Shown here in pieces: positions 15,211 to 22,937 of a stretch of 43,325 bases of DNA. The stretch comes from JBHELT01 sp046262935. GTDB taxonomy: Bacteria > Actinomycetota > CADDZG01 > JAHWKV01. The notes under the pieces were generated by a model that had not been told where the DNA came from, made no database searches, and was given only the letters and a program-made list of their open reading frames with translations. How positions within the stretch are numbered: position 1 is the stretch's first letter; each line of letters opens with the position of its first letter. A program made the position numbers and the translations under genes. The stretch spans positions 1 through 43,325 of the forward strand of contig JBHELT010000099.1 in assembly GCA_046262935.1 (NCBI GenBank). Reading direction: 5' to 3'.

Positions 15211-16085
15211 CCGTAAGAGGCGGGTTGGGCAAAGGGCTCGGCGAACTGATTCCTGCGGGCGCTCGTGCATATGAGGAACTTCCGGCGGGCTCGATAGTCC
15301 CCAATCCCGCCCAGCCCCGCAGGACATTCGATGATGGCGCGCTGGCCGGCCTCGCCGCTTCTATCAAACAGGTTGGACTTCTTCAGCCGGTAGTAGTCAG
15401 GCCCAGAGGCGACGGCACCTTCGAGCTGATCATGGGGGAGCGCCGGTGGAGGGCCAGCCGCAGAGCCGGGCTCGCCACGATACCGGCCCTCATCGTCGAA
15501 GCCGACGATCGCGGGGCCCTGGAGCGCGCAATGATCGAGAACGTTCACCGCGAGGACTTAAATGCTATCGAGGAAGCAGCCGGGTACCAGCAATTGATCG
15601 ACGAGGCTGGGATGACGCACGAGCGACTCGCCGAGAAACTCGGACTGTCCCGCCCTGCGATTTCGAACGCCCTGCGACTACTCGAACTTCCCGATGAGAT
15701 CCGTCGCTGGGTGATCGAAGGCAGGCTGTCGGCTGGACACGGGCGTGCACTGCTTGGCATGGGCGGGCACCCATTGCAGGAGCGGATCGCTCAGCGGGTG
15801 ATGGCTGAGGGGCTGACCGTCCGCGCGACCGAAGACCTGGTTCGCTCTCAGAGGATCGACCTTACCGGGCGGGAAAATGTCGGCCAAACGCCTCGCGATG
15901 GGCGCGGGTCAGTGCCACCGGGGGTCGTTGAATTGCAGGATCGGCTTTCGGAAACCCTTTCTACCATCGTGTCGATCTCTTACGGCAAGGGCAAAGGCAA
16001 GATCGTTATCCGCTACGGGTCCGATGAGGACCTTCAGCGCATCGCCGACCAGATCTCGCCCACCGGCGCCGATGGGTATCGATGA
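15207..16085 (+). CDS. parB: Chromosome-partitioning protein ParB (Spo0J)
   Basis: This 292-aa protein binds parS and spreads as a CTP-dependent clamp. The N-terminal ParB/Srx domain (about 28-115) has the arginine-rich GERRWRASRRAG and the ENVHREDLNAIEEA segment. A helix-turn-helix follows (EKLGLSRPAISNALRLLELP), and then a C-terminal dimerisation region. The Shine-Dalgarno AGGAGG at 15194-15199 lies in the parA end, and the ATG overlaps the parA stop. Its own stop overlaps the start of a 57-aa membrane protein. Confidence 0.97.
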   Translation: MTVRGGLGKGLGELIPAGARAYEELPAGSIVPNPAQPRRTFDDGALAGLAASIKQVGLLQPVVVRPRGDGTFELIMGERRWRASRRAGLATIPALIVEADDRGALERAMIENVHREDLNAIEEAAGYQQLIDEAGMTHERLAEKLGLSRPAISNALRLLELPDEIRRWVIEGRLSAGHGRALLGMGGHPLQERIAQRVMAEGLTVRATEDLVRSQRIDLTGRENVGQTPRDGRGSVPPGVVELQDRLSETLSTIVSISYGKGKGKIVIRYGSDEDLQRIADQISPTGADGYR

Positions 16086-16255
16086 AGAAGGCGCCCCGAT
16101 GGATCGCGAAACTTCTCAGAGCATTCCTCGGGGGGATCGCACTTGGAGGACTGGCTGGGATGCTGGCTCCACCGCGACCTTTATCAACAGATGATCGTAG
16201 TGAACCGGCGACTGACCCTTCTGTGGTTGATAAGGATGAAACTCAGGCCGAGTAG
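16082..16255 (+). CDS. Small YtxH-like membrane protein coupled to parB
   Basis: This 57-codon gene is shorter than usual gene-finding cut-offs. Its ATG overlaps the parB stop (ATGA), the same coupling used throughout this operon. The peptide starts with a basic segment (MKKAPRWIAKLLR). One hydrophobic glycine-zipper helix follows (FLGGIALGGLAGMLAPP, residues 15-31), and then an acidic tail of about 25 residues ending in a TAG at 16253-16255. The Gly-x3-Gly helix followed by Ala-Pro-Pro-Arg resembles the YtxH family of membrane-anchored proteins; function unknown. It ends inside the last codons of convergent cwlM (13-nt overlap). Confidence 0.65.
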   Translation: MKKAPRWIAKLLRAFLGGIALGGLAGMLAPPRPLSTDDRSEPATDPSVVDKDETQAE

Positions 16256-17304
16256 TACTGCTCGATCCCCGAAGCGATCGCACCCGCGATCTTGTGGAAA
16301 TGCTCCGGGTCTTCGAGCGATCTAACCTCATCGGGGTTGGTTATGAAACACGGCTCAACGACTACAGCGGGCATAGAGGTCTCGCGCAATATCGGGTAGG
16401 TCTTTCCATGCGAACGACAGTCGAGCGAGCCGAGTATGACGAGGTTTCGTTGTATCAACGATGCGAGATGTTCGCCCGGTTCGGATGCAACACCGCTGGA
16501 TTCGAAGAAGTAGGTGGCGGCCCCCTTGGCCGAGTGGGACTCGTTGCCATTCAGATGGATGCTGACGAGTAGATCGGCTCCGATCTCATTGGCGATGGCG
16601 GCTCTGGCTGACTCGGGGGCCCCATCATGGGGGCCCCGAGTCAGCGTCGTGTCGGCCCCGGAGTCATCGAGCAGCTGTGCGACCCGCGCAGCGAGACGGA
16701 ATGTGATTTCGGCCTCACGGTCGGCTGATGGTCCAAGTTCGCCCAGGTCATCGCCGCCGTGCCCAGGATCGAGAACGATCAATTTGCCAGTGATCCCGCC
16801 GGCTCCGGACATGCGCGACTCGCGTTCATGGATGCGCGAGCCGAGACCGGTCTTGGTAACCAGGCGCAGGCGCACCAGCGAGCGAACAGTCTCTCGGCCA
16901 GCGATGCCATCCTCACCGATCTCTAGGTTCTTCTGAAATTCGCGAAGAGCCTCTGCGGTTCGGAGCCCGAAGATCCCATCGTGCTTGCCCGTCGCGAAGC
17001 CGAGCGCGCTTAGACGCACTTGAAGGTCGGTGACGTCGTCTCCGCGAAGGGGCGGGTCGGAAAGCGTGAGGAGGCGATCGCCTAGGTGCCACGAACTCTC
17101 CACGATCTCTCGCCAGGTTGCGTCGCCAACTAGACCATCGACGACCAGTCCACGGTCTTGCTGAAACCCCCGAACCGCGGCCTCGGTCCCGGCTCCGAAA
17201 GATCCGCTCGATTCGTCTAGCGGTATATCGAATCCCAGTTTCTCGAGTCTGGTTTGCAGGTCAGCTACTGACGCGGATCTTTGGCCGCGGCGTATGAGCT
17301 GCAT
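16243..17304 (-). CDS. cwlM: CwlM-like N-acetylmuramoyl-L-alanine amidase family protein
   Basis: This 353-aa protein has two N-terminal peptidoglycan-binding (PG_binding_1) repeats at about residues 8-70 and 82-150 and a C-terminal Amidase_3 domain (about 172-353). Zinc-site residues typical of active amidases are seen: His in VLDPGHGG, Glu in REAEITF, His in VSIHLN, and the catalytic Glu in VVEPCFITNPDE. No signal peptide is visible, so it is probably cytoplasmic. Its place beside trxA/trxB and convergent with parAB matches mycobacterial CwlM, which activates MurA rather than cutting cell wall. A regulatory role is therefore as likely as enzymatic cleavage. Confidence 0.88.
   Translation of the reverse strand: MQLIRRGQRSASVADLQTRLEKLGFDIPLDESSGSFGAGTEAAVRGFQQDRGLVVDGLVGDATWREIVESSWHLGDRLLTLSDPPLRGDDVTDLQVRLSALGFATGKHDGIFGLRTAEALREFQKNLEIGEDGIAGRETVRSLVRLRLVTKTGLGSRIHERESRMSGAGGITGKLIVLDPGHGGDDLGELGPSADREAEITFRLAARVAQLLDDSGADTTLTRGPHDGAPESARAAIANEIGADLLVSIHLNGNESHSAKGAATYFFESSGVASEPGEHLASLIQRNLVILGSLDCRSHGKTYPILRETSMPAVVVEPCFITNPDEVRSLEDPEHFHKIAGAIASGIEQYYSA
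16607..16645. repeat. 17-bp near-perfect hairpin inside cwlM
   Basis: Arms 16607-16623 and 16629-16645 pair at 16 of 17 positions around a 5-nt loop (ATCAT). They are GC-rich, with GCTGACTCGGGG at the outside and runs of G and C inside. In the gene they encode the LTRGPHDGAPESA segment of the amidase domain. Two GGGGGCC words sit in the arms. Confidence 0.88.
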
Positions 17305-17371
17305 CGGTTCAGCCTAATGCTCCCGAACGGCCTGCGCACCTACGAGTCAAGCGCTTGGGATGAAGCCGGTC

Positions 17372-17692
17372 CTAGATGAAGGGCTCCAGCTCGGACCAGA
17401 TTGCATCTTTGGGGCGCGCGCCAACTACGCGGGTCTTTTCGGCACCATCGACGAAGAGCATCATGGTGGGGATTGACATAACACCGTATTTGCCCGCCAC
17501 TCGTGGATTCTCGTCGAGGTTCAGTTTCACTACGCGCACACGATCGGGGTATTGCTCGGCGATGGCTTTTACGTGTGGTTCCACCATGCGGCACGGGTTG
17601 CACCAATCTGCCCAGAAATCAACGAGGACTGGTTTGTCCGAGTCGAGCACCTCGGTGTCGAATGTTTGGTCGGTTACATGAGTAAGTTCCAT
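17372..17692 (-). CDS. trxA: Thioredoxin
   Basis: This 106-aa disulfide reductant has active site WADWCNPCRM (variant WCNPC instead of WCGPC) and the cis-Pro segment SIPTMMLF. The start is placed at the ATG of MELTHVTDQ (17692) because this gives normal family length. An in-frame ATG at 17779 would add 29 basic residues. The Shine-Dalgarno is unusual: AAGGAGGAGG ends 21 nt upstream, but a GGCCC-GAA-GGGCC hairpin lies between and would shorten the distance if folded. It is reduced by TrxB, encoded upstream in the same direction. Confidence 0.95.
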   Translation of the reverse strand: MELTHVTDQTFDTEVLDSDKPVLVDFWADWCNPCRMVEPHVKAIAEQYPDRVRVVKLNLDENPRVAGKYGVMSIPTMMLFVDGAEKTRVVGARPKDAIWSELEPFI

Positions 17693-17702
17693 TTGTTCGT
17701 TC

Positions 17703-17723
17703 GGCCCTTCGGGCCTCCTCCTT
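17703..17723 (-). promoter_or_regulatory. Shine-Dalgarno plus hairpin before trxA
   Basis: On the minus strand AAGGAGGAGG (17714-17723) runs into a 13-nt hairpin GGCCCGAAGGGCC (17703-17715), then ten nt and the trxA ATG. Folding brings the ribosome-binding site to a usable distance but also hides its last two G bases. This is a possible translational control structure. Confidence 0.45.
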
Positions 17724-17857
17724 CTAGCTTCTTGGCGTTTTGGTGATCGAGCGATAGTTCTACTGGTGACGAACGTCATGTGGTCATCGTTTATTCCTGT
17801 GCCTGATATTACCCAAGCCTGGGATCCTTTACCGCTGCTACACCCCCGAGGGGATTA

Positions 17858-17885
17858 ACTTCAGGGGTTTCGCAGCTCCTAGCGC
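17858..17885. repeat. 28-bp dispersed repeat, copy 2
   Basis: This stretch is 24/28 identical to 11168-11195 and starts at the stop codon of the M23 peptidase gene. Between it and the second shared module (17834-17849) a short CCCC-TC-GGGG-type hairpin can fold, which could end the peptidase transcript. No U-run follows. Confidence 0.55.
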
Positions 17886-18655
17886 TACGAGAAGATGGCA
17901 AGTTCCTTGATCAGTGCTTCGCGCTTGGCGCTGAGGGTGGGCTTATCGGGCGCGGCTGGGTTGGCGAGTTCGCCGTCGAGCTTGGTGATCTGCGATAACG
18001 ATCCACGGATCGATGTCATGGTGGCGCGGTAGGTGTCGACCAGGGATTGATGGGCATCGATCCAAGTCTCGCCCCGCTGCACACCGAAGTGAAGATGTGG
18101 AGGGAACTCATCGATCGTGCCCTCGGGCCCATACCCAGAGTTGCCAAGGGTCCCGATCCGCTGCCCTGTTTTGACGGTCGAGCCTTTGACCAAACCTGCG
18201 GGGGTTGGGCGAAGCAGATGGGCGTAGAAGTAGTAGGCGCCGTCGGTTCCACGGACCCCAACGCGGTAACCGCTGTAGAACGTCCAGCCGATGTTTTCGA
18301 CAACGCCTGACGTAACAGACATAACCGGCGAACCGCGCTCTGCGTAGATGTCGGTGCCCTCATGAACGCCAACCTGCTTCCACACCCCGGCGACCAGCCG
18401 CATCCTTGGAGCGCCGAAGGTGTCTATCCAGTTGAGCCACTTGCCATCGGCCGGGATACCAACCGGGAACACCTTGCCTTGGACCTCGCGCGGCCCGTAC
18501 CAATGGGAATCGAACTCGTATGCTCCTGGCGCGGTCGCAGAAGACGTGATCGCCCGGTGGTCAGCCGGACGTGCTTGAACGGGGCCTTGGCCGACCACAA
18601 CCAAGATGATGACCGCCAGAGTTTTGAAACTCAGTGTCCGCGTGACTCCAGCCAC
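17885..18655 (-). CDS. Secreted M23-family (LytM-type) peptidase
   Basis: A Sec signal peptide is seen at the N-terminus: a basic start, the hydrophobic core TLAVIILVVVG, and a likely cut after PVQA. The mature protein carries a LytM/peptidase_M23 domain with all zinc and catalytic residues: His and Asp in HEGTD, and HLHFG in PPHLHFG. It should cut peptide cross-bridges of cell wall or regulate division. A GTG at 18655 gives a normal signal peptide; an ATG at 18682 is also in frame but lies deeper inside trxB. Either way the gene overlaps the trxB end, so it is probably coupled to it. The C-terminal 60 residues are helical and of unknown role. Confidence 0.85.
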   Translation of the reverse strand: MAGVTRTLSFKTLAVIILVVVGQGPVQARPADHRAITSSATAPGAYEFDSHWYGPREVQGKVFPVGIPADGKWLNWIDTFGAPRMRLVAGVWKQVGVHEGTDIYAERGSPVMSVTSGVVENIGWTFYSGYRVGVRGTDGAYYFYAHLLRPTPAGLVKGSTVKTGQRIGTLGNSGYGPEGTIDEFPPHLHFGVQRGETWIDAHQSLVDTYRATMTSIRGSLSQITKLDGELANPAAPDKPTLSAKREALIKELAIFS

Positions 18656-19584
18656 CTCTCGGCATCGATCGCCGCCATGCATCCCATGCCGGCGGCGGTG
18701 ACAGCCTGCCGGTAGACATGATCGACCACATCTCCGGCTGCGAATACTCCATCGACGCTAGTTCGAGTAGCGAAGGAAGAAGCTTTGGCACCCGACTTCT
18801 CGCCGGTGACTATGTAGCCGGCCTCGTCGAGTTCGAGCTTCCCTTTGAAAAGGCTCGTATTCGGATCGTGACCGATAGCAACGAACATCCCGCCAACTTC
18901 GAGTGTCGAAAGATCGCCCGAAACAGTGTCTTTCACCTGAAGAGCAGCTACCTTTTGATCGCCCACAACGTCTACGACTTCGCTGTTCCACATGAAATCG
19001 ATCTTAGGGTTGGCGAAGGCCCTGTCTTGCATGATCTTCGATGCGCGCAAGACGTCGCGACGGTGGATGACTGTGACCTTGCTGGCGAATCGGGTGAGGA
19101 ACGTCGCTTCTTCCATCGCAGAGTCGCCGCCGCCAACGACGGCGAGGTGGGCCTGCTTGAAGAAAGCGCCGTCACATGTTGCGCATGTCGAGACACCGCG
19201 GCCGAGCAGGCGTTTCTCGTTCGGTAATCCGAGCATCCGTGCCGAGGCTCCGGTCGAAACGATCACGGCCTGGGCGGAATGAACGGTTGCTCCCATCGAA
19301 ACTTTGAACGGCTGGGAGGTGAAGTCGACGTCGGTAACATCATCGGTGATGTAGGAAGTACCGAACCTCTCCGCTTGTTTGCGGATGACGTTCATGAGGT
19401 CAGGGCCCATGATCCCGTCGGTGAAACCAGGGAAGTTCTCGACTTCGGTGGTGAGCATCAATTGACCACCAGCTTCGAAACCCTCGATCACCAAAGGTGC
19501 CAGGTTAGCGCGGGCTGTGTAGAGCGCCGCCGTGAGGCCTGAGGGACCCGACCCGATGATGACGATCTTGTGTTGTTCTTGCAT
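18631..19584 (-). CDS. trxB: Thioredoxin reductase
   Basis: This 317-aa FAD/NADPH flavoprotein reduces thioredoxin. The FAD-binding motif GSGPSGLTAALYTARA is at about residues 11-26. The redox pair is C134-A-T-C137 (STCATCDGAFF), the NADPH motif is VVGGGDSAMEEA, and the second FAD motif is GVFAAGDVVD. Length is normal. The ATG at 19584 is divergent from the B-box gene. It heads the trxB-M23-trxA-cwlM series. In mycobacteria trxB, trxC and cwlM are neighbours in the same way, but without the peptidase. Confidence 0.97.
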   Translation of the reverse strand: MQEQHKIVIIGSGPSGLTAALYTARANLAPLVIEGFEAGGQLMLTTEVENFPGFTDGIMGPDLMNVIRKQAERFGTSYITDDVTDVDFTSQPFKVSMGATVHSAQAVIVSTGASARMLGLPNEKRLLGRGVSTCATCDGAFFKQAHLAVVGGGDSAMEEATFLTRFASKVTVIHRRDVLRASKIMQDRAFANPKIDFMWNSEVVDVVGDQKVAALQVKDTVSGDLSTLEVGGMFVAIGHDPNTSLFKGKLELDEAGYIVTGEKSGAKASSFATRTSVDGVFAAGDVVDHVYRQAVTAAGMGCMAAIDAERWLESRGH

Positions 19585-19636
19585 GTCAACAGGATAACCG
19601 TCCTCGCAAGCGGTTCATTCCAGATAGCCTTGATGT

Positions 19637-20152
19637 GTGCTAGATGGCCAGCCCGGGACAGAGGGGATGCAGGACCAGCTCTTCTGCTTCAACCACCCCA
19701 AACGTGAGACGCGAGTGCGGTGTTCCTCATGCGATCGTCCGATCTGTGTTTCATGTATGAGGCAGAGTTCGGTCGGCATGAAATGCCCGGACTGCTCGCG
19801 TATGCCGCGCAGTGCGAAGCGACAGATGCACCCTCGCTATTACCTGGTCGCCTTCGGCGCGGGTCTGGCGACGGCGTCGGCGATCGGGTTCATTTTGATC
19901 AAGATCCGTTTCGCTTTGTCGGGGCTGTTGATACCGGTAGTTTGCGGGGCACTGATTGGTTCGGCGGTCGCCAGGGTCACCCATAGCGTTGGCACGACAC
20001 GGGTGCGTCTACTCGCCGCAAGTACAGCAGCTCTGGGCTTAGCCCTCGGCATGTGGGCAGCTGGGTTGCCAGCGCAGTTACTGACCCAGCCTCGCAACCT
20101 GGTTGGTTTATTGGTCGCATCAGGATTCGCGGCATTCATCACGGGGCGCTGA
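19637..20152 (+). CDS. B-box zinc-finger membrane protein
   Basis: This is a 171-aa protein. Residues about 16-54 form a B-box-type zinc-binding module with ordered Cys/His pairs (CFNHP, CSSCDRPICVSC, CPDC). Four hydrophobic segments follow (about 68-90, 92-110, 122-142, 148-168), with no catalytic residues of rhomboid proteases, to which such B-boxes are often attached in actinobacteria. The GTG at 19637 is taken as start; an ATG at 19667 (MQDQLF) just before the zinc finger is an equally reasonable start. It is divergent from trxB and convergent, 6 bp apart, with the anti-sigma gene. Function unknown. Confidence 0.75.
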   Translation: MLDGQPGTEGMQDQLFCFNHPKRETRVRCSSCDRPICVSCMRQSSVGMKCPDCSRMPRSAKRQMHPRYYLVAFGAGLATASAIGFILIKIRFALSGLLIPVVCGALIGSAVARVTHSVGTTRVRLLAASTAALGLALGMWAAGLPAQLLTQPRNLVGLLVASGFAAFITGR

Positions 20153-20158
20153 TACTCG

Positions 20159-21022
20159 TCATTTCACGATGAACGACCCGTAACTCAGCGCGTGAGATTC
20201 GGGGTGGTCGCCGCAATAAACCGGAGGTATCAGCCAGTACTGCACGTGATCGAGCCGATCGTTGTCACCATTGGTTGGAGAAAAAAGGTAAACGAGCAGC
20301 CAAGCCGGTTGGTTCTTGAAGCGAGCCTTGCGGGGCGGCAATGCGATGGTCGGGTATGGCTGTGAACGCCTTACCTCGTTCTTGCACAAGATGTCGCTGC
20401 TCGGGGGGTACTCGCTGACCGGGGAATACTCGAACGCCGCTTGCGGTGAGCTGGTCTTGTTCGAGGTGGTGGCCTCGCGCTGGGCCGTATCCCCAGTTTG
20501 GGCCGAAGCCGGCGGCGCTTCATTCTGCGGATCGATGGGTGCTACGTCTTTCACTTGATACTGCTTCGCCCCGCGTGTGACATCACTGGCGCCCATCAGA
20601 TTGTTTCGGACCTCGGATTCATCTTTGAGATCGAGGACCGGCGCTGATGCGGAAAGGCTCGACGAAGCGTTGCCAGCCCCGCGTCCACCGTTGGTCCGCG
20701 CGATGAAGGTGCCAGCCAAAGCCACAACAAGCAAAGCAGAGATTCCCGCCAAACCCCAGCGCCAAAGGAGCGCCGGGCGCCTGGTGCCGCGCGAGGCGAT
20801 GAGTCCCTGCCGCAAAGTTCGGTGCTCGTCGACGGTCATCTGGATCTCAGGCATCTCATGTAGCGACCGTATGACTTGCTTCAATGACGCGACGGAGGCG
20901 CTGCAGGTCTGGCAGGTTTGAAGGTGCTGTCGCGCGGCTGCTTCGACATCTAGTCGTTCGGCGTCATCTGCGAGCGCATTTAGCGTCTCGGGGTCAAGGT
21001 GTCCTTGCATCTTGTCTCCCAT
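20159..21022 (-). CDS. Membrane anti-sigma factor with zinc finger
   Basis: This 287-aa protein has an N-terminal cytoplasmic zinc-binding anti-sigma (ZAS) motif, HLQTCQTC (residues about 33-40). A single membrane helix follows at about 86-108 (WGLAGISALLVVALAGTFIA), and then an extracytoplasmic region of about 180 residues without a recognisable domain. It is translationally joined to the ECF sigma gene (TGATG). A second ATG four codons in has a better Shine-Dalgarno (GGGAG) and may be the true start. It should hold the neighbouring sigma factor at the membrane until a signal releases it. The pair corresponds in position to sigM/rsmA of mycobacteria. Confidence 0.85.
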   Translation of the reverse strand: MGDKMQGHLDPETLNALADDAERLDVEAAARQHLQTCQTCSASVASLKQVIRSLHEMPEIQMTVDEHRTLRQGLIASRGTRRPALLWRWGLAGISALLVVALAGTFIARTNGGRGAGNASSSLSASAPVLDLKDESEVRNNLMGASDVTRGAKQYQVKDVAPIDPQNEAPPASAQTGDTAQREATTSNKTSSPQAAFEYSPVSEYPPSSDILCKNEVRRSQPYPTIALPPRKARFKNQPAWLLVYLFSPTNGDNDRLDHVQYWLIPPVYCGDHPESHALSYGSFIVK

Positions 21023-21591
21023 CAGACGCTCGCGCCCCCGTTTCTGTTCCCGCCCGATTTGAGCAGACCAGCCAGTGCAGATCTTCCACGGGCGATCCGG
21101 CTTTTCACCGTACCAACCGGAACCTGCATCGCCGATGCCACTTCATCGTACGAAAGTCCCCCGATATCGCGCAGTATCACCGCAAGTCGTTGTTCAGGGA
21201 TCAACTGACTCAAGGCAGCCTCGATCCCCAATCGCTCGCTGACATCGTCACCCAAGTCCCCTTCGCTTGGTTCGTCGATGCGTTCCATGGCGACCGGTTC
21301 TCGCGAGCGTTTGCGCGAATAGTCATAACAGGCATTGGTGGCGAGGCGGTAGAGCCAGGTCGTGAACGCCGCCTGGTGTTTGAACGAAGCCATCTTCCTG
21401 AAAACGTTGATGAACGTCTCCTGGGTTGCTTCGAGGGCATCGGCCCTGTTACCGAGCACGCGGTAACACAAGCCATAGACTTTGGACTCGTGACGCTTCA
21501 GCAGGATCTCGAGACAATCTCGGTCGTCTTCATCGACGAAGGCGCGAACGAGTTCGGCATCGGATCGAGCCTCAAGGTCGGGGATATGCAT
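21022..21591 (-). CDS. ECF (RpoE/SigM-like) RNA polymerase sigma factor
   Basis: This 189-aa group IV sigma factor has region sigma2 at about residues 25-95 (LGNRADALEATQETFINVFRKMASF and FTTWLYRLATNACYDYSRKR) and region sigma4 at about 128-178 (LPEQRLAVILRD-like segment, LSYDEVASAMQVPVGTVKSRIARGR). It directs RNA polymerase to stress promoters. The ATG at 21591 lies 11 bp from the divergent gene at 21603. A CATAAT hexamer eight nt before the ATG would give a leaderless transcript, consistent with the absence of a Shine-Dalgarno. Position next to the trxB block and the murJ operon mirrors SigM of mycobacteria. Confidence 0.93.
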   Translation of the reverse strand: MHIPDLEARSDAELVRAFVDEDDRDCLEILLKRHESKVYGLCYRVLGNRADALEATQETFINVFRKMASFKHQAAFTTWLYRLATNACYDYSRKRSREPVAMERIDEPSEGDLGDDVSERLGIEAALSQLIPEQRLAVILRDIGGLSYDEVASAMQVPVGTVKSRIARGRSALAGLLKSGGNRNGGASV

Positions 21592-21602
21592 CGGCAGCGA
21601 TT

Positions 21603-22937
21603 ATGAACGCGCGAACCGGCAATGGTCGGCGCTTCGGCCTCATGGGCGAATGGGCAGCCTACATATCGATGATGACCATCTGCTTAGAAAGGCGCGGGCT
21701 TTTGGGGTGCGCATTGTTCCTCTTGGCTTGTTCGGTGTCTCATCTAGCGATCCGGTCGAAGAACAGGTGGCTGACATTGGTCTCGCCTGTCGCCCTCGGA
21801 GCGGTCGCCATGTCTGCTCCGAGCCTTGGCCTTGCAACCATCGCGGCATCAGGTGTGGCCGTCGGTGCCGGCGCAGCCGCGGCAGGGCGGCCGGGGGCCT
21901 GGCTTTCGATGCTCACCGCGGCCCCCTCGTGGGCCGGGGTCCTGGGGGCCCTGCTGTCAGCGATCCTTGGCCTGGTTAGCGGTCCAGTGTCCGGACTGTG
22001 GGCGGCAGTGGGCTTGCTATTGCTGGCGAGTGTGTTGCGAGAGAACCACGACGAACCAGGGCGCGGTCCTTTGCTGGGAGCCCCCGCTTTGGGGATCGCA
22101 TTCGCGATGGGACTTCGGGTCCTGGAGCCAGCATTCATAAACGGCGCCGAGTCGTCGGTGCTGTATTCGCTGGCTTGGGTTGTGGGGGCCCAGATCGGCT
22201 CACGATCGGCTCATAAGGCCGACCCGCGTTCCGTCCTGGCGATGCCATTCGTTTTCGCCGCGGCATTGGCCGCGTTCGGGAAAGTGGCCGGGCCGGGGAG
22301 CATCTTTCTTTATGGGATTACCGGCGCTGCTTCGATGATGGTTCTTCATTCAGCTAGCGCCGCTAGTGCGGTGCGCCCCGCCCCTAAGGTGGGCCAGGTA
22401 CTTGCGCTGCTCGCGGGATGGGTCTGGGCGGTCAGCATCGGTGCCTACGATCTTCCGGTAACGCTCTGGGTTGTTTCAGGAGTGGTTCTGGTTGCTGGGT
22501 TCGCGGGATTGGTGTCGGTGAGAGCGGGCAAGCAGAAAGTTGCCGTCATGGTCGCTGCCGGTCCCGTTGATGCTGATGCTCTATCGGTATCTGGCCCGAC
22601 GGCTTTGACTACCGCGCCGATACCCGACGCCGCCACTACGGGCCAGTTAGCCGTCGCGTCGCTCGTGAACGGACCCGCCGAAGGATCCGGCGCGGCTGCC
22701 CAGATAGACAGGCCTGTGCAAGAAGCGGCAGGGTCTGAAACCGCAGAACCTACCGAGGAGGAACTCATCGCCGTCGCCGAACTGCTGCTGGCGTCGCTCA
22801 AAAGCGCTCGCCAGATCCGAGCCGAAGCCCTCGCTGCCTTCTACTCCGCCCGGCATAAGAACCAACTCGACGATGAAAGTATCGAGCGCTGGCTTGGGAT
22901 GATGAGCGAGGTAAGGTCCCGGCTCGCTAGCCGGTGA
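21603..22937 (+). CDS. Polytopic membrane protein of unknown function
   Basis: This 444-aa protein has about ten hydrophobic segments rich in Ala/Gly/Leu in residues 20-315. A Pro/Ala-rich linker follows, then a C-terminal soluble segment (about 395-444) rich in Glu/Leu/Arg that is probably helical. I recognise no family. The ATG at 21603 is chosen because it clears the sigma gene; a second ATG at 21642 is possible. No Shine-Dalgarno is visible. It is divergent from the ECF sigma gene by 11 bp, so the promoters must overlap, and its last 11 nt overlap the kinase gene tail to tail. It may belong to the sigma-factor regulon or the MurJ-kinase neighbourhood; this is inference. Confidence 0.7.
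   Translation: MNARTGNGRRFGLMGEWAAYISMMTICLERRGLLGCALFLLACSVSHLAIRSKNRWLTLVSPVALGAVAMSAPSLGLATIAASGVAVGAGAAAAGRPGAWLSMLTAAPSWAGVLGALLSAILGLVSGPVSGLWAAVGLLLLASVLRENHDEPGRGPLLGAPALGIAFAMGLRVLEPAFINGAESSVLYSLAWVVGAQIGSRSAHKADPRSVLAMPFVFAAALAAFGKVAGPGSIFLYGITGAASMMVLHSASAASAVRPAPKVGQVLALLAGWVWAVSIGAYDLPVTLWVVSGVVLVAGFAGLVSVRAGKQKVAVMVAAGPVDADALSVSGPTALTTAPIPDAATTGQLAVASLVNGPAEGSGAAAQIDRPVQEAAGSETAEPTEEELIAVAELLLASLKSARQIRAEALAAFYSARHKNQLDDESIERWLGMMSEVRSRLASR

Noticed and set aside
17780..17884. Possible riboswitch between the M23 gene and trxA
   Set aside because: Some G-rich and C-rich segments recall the c-di-AMP (ydaO) element, which often precedes peptidases, but the conserved core could not be matched and it lies downstream of the peptidase gene.
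19637..20152. Rhomboid protease
   Set aside because: The B-box resembles that of actinobacterial rhomboids, but there is no GxSG motif or catalytic His in the membrane part, and only about four helices.
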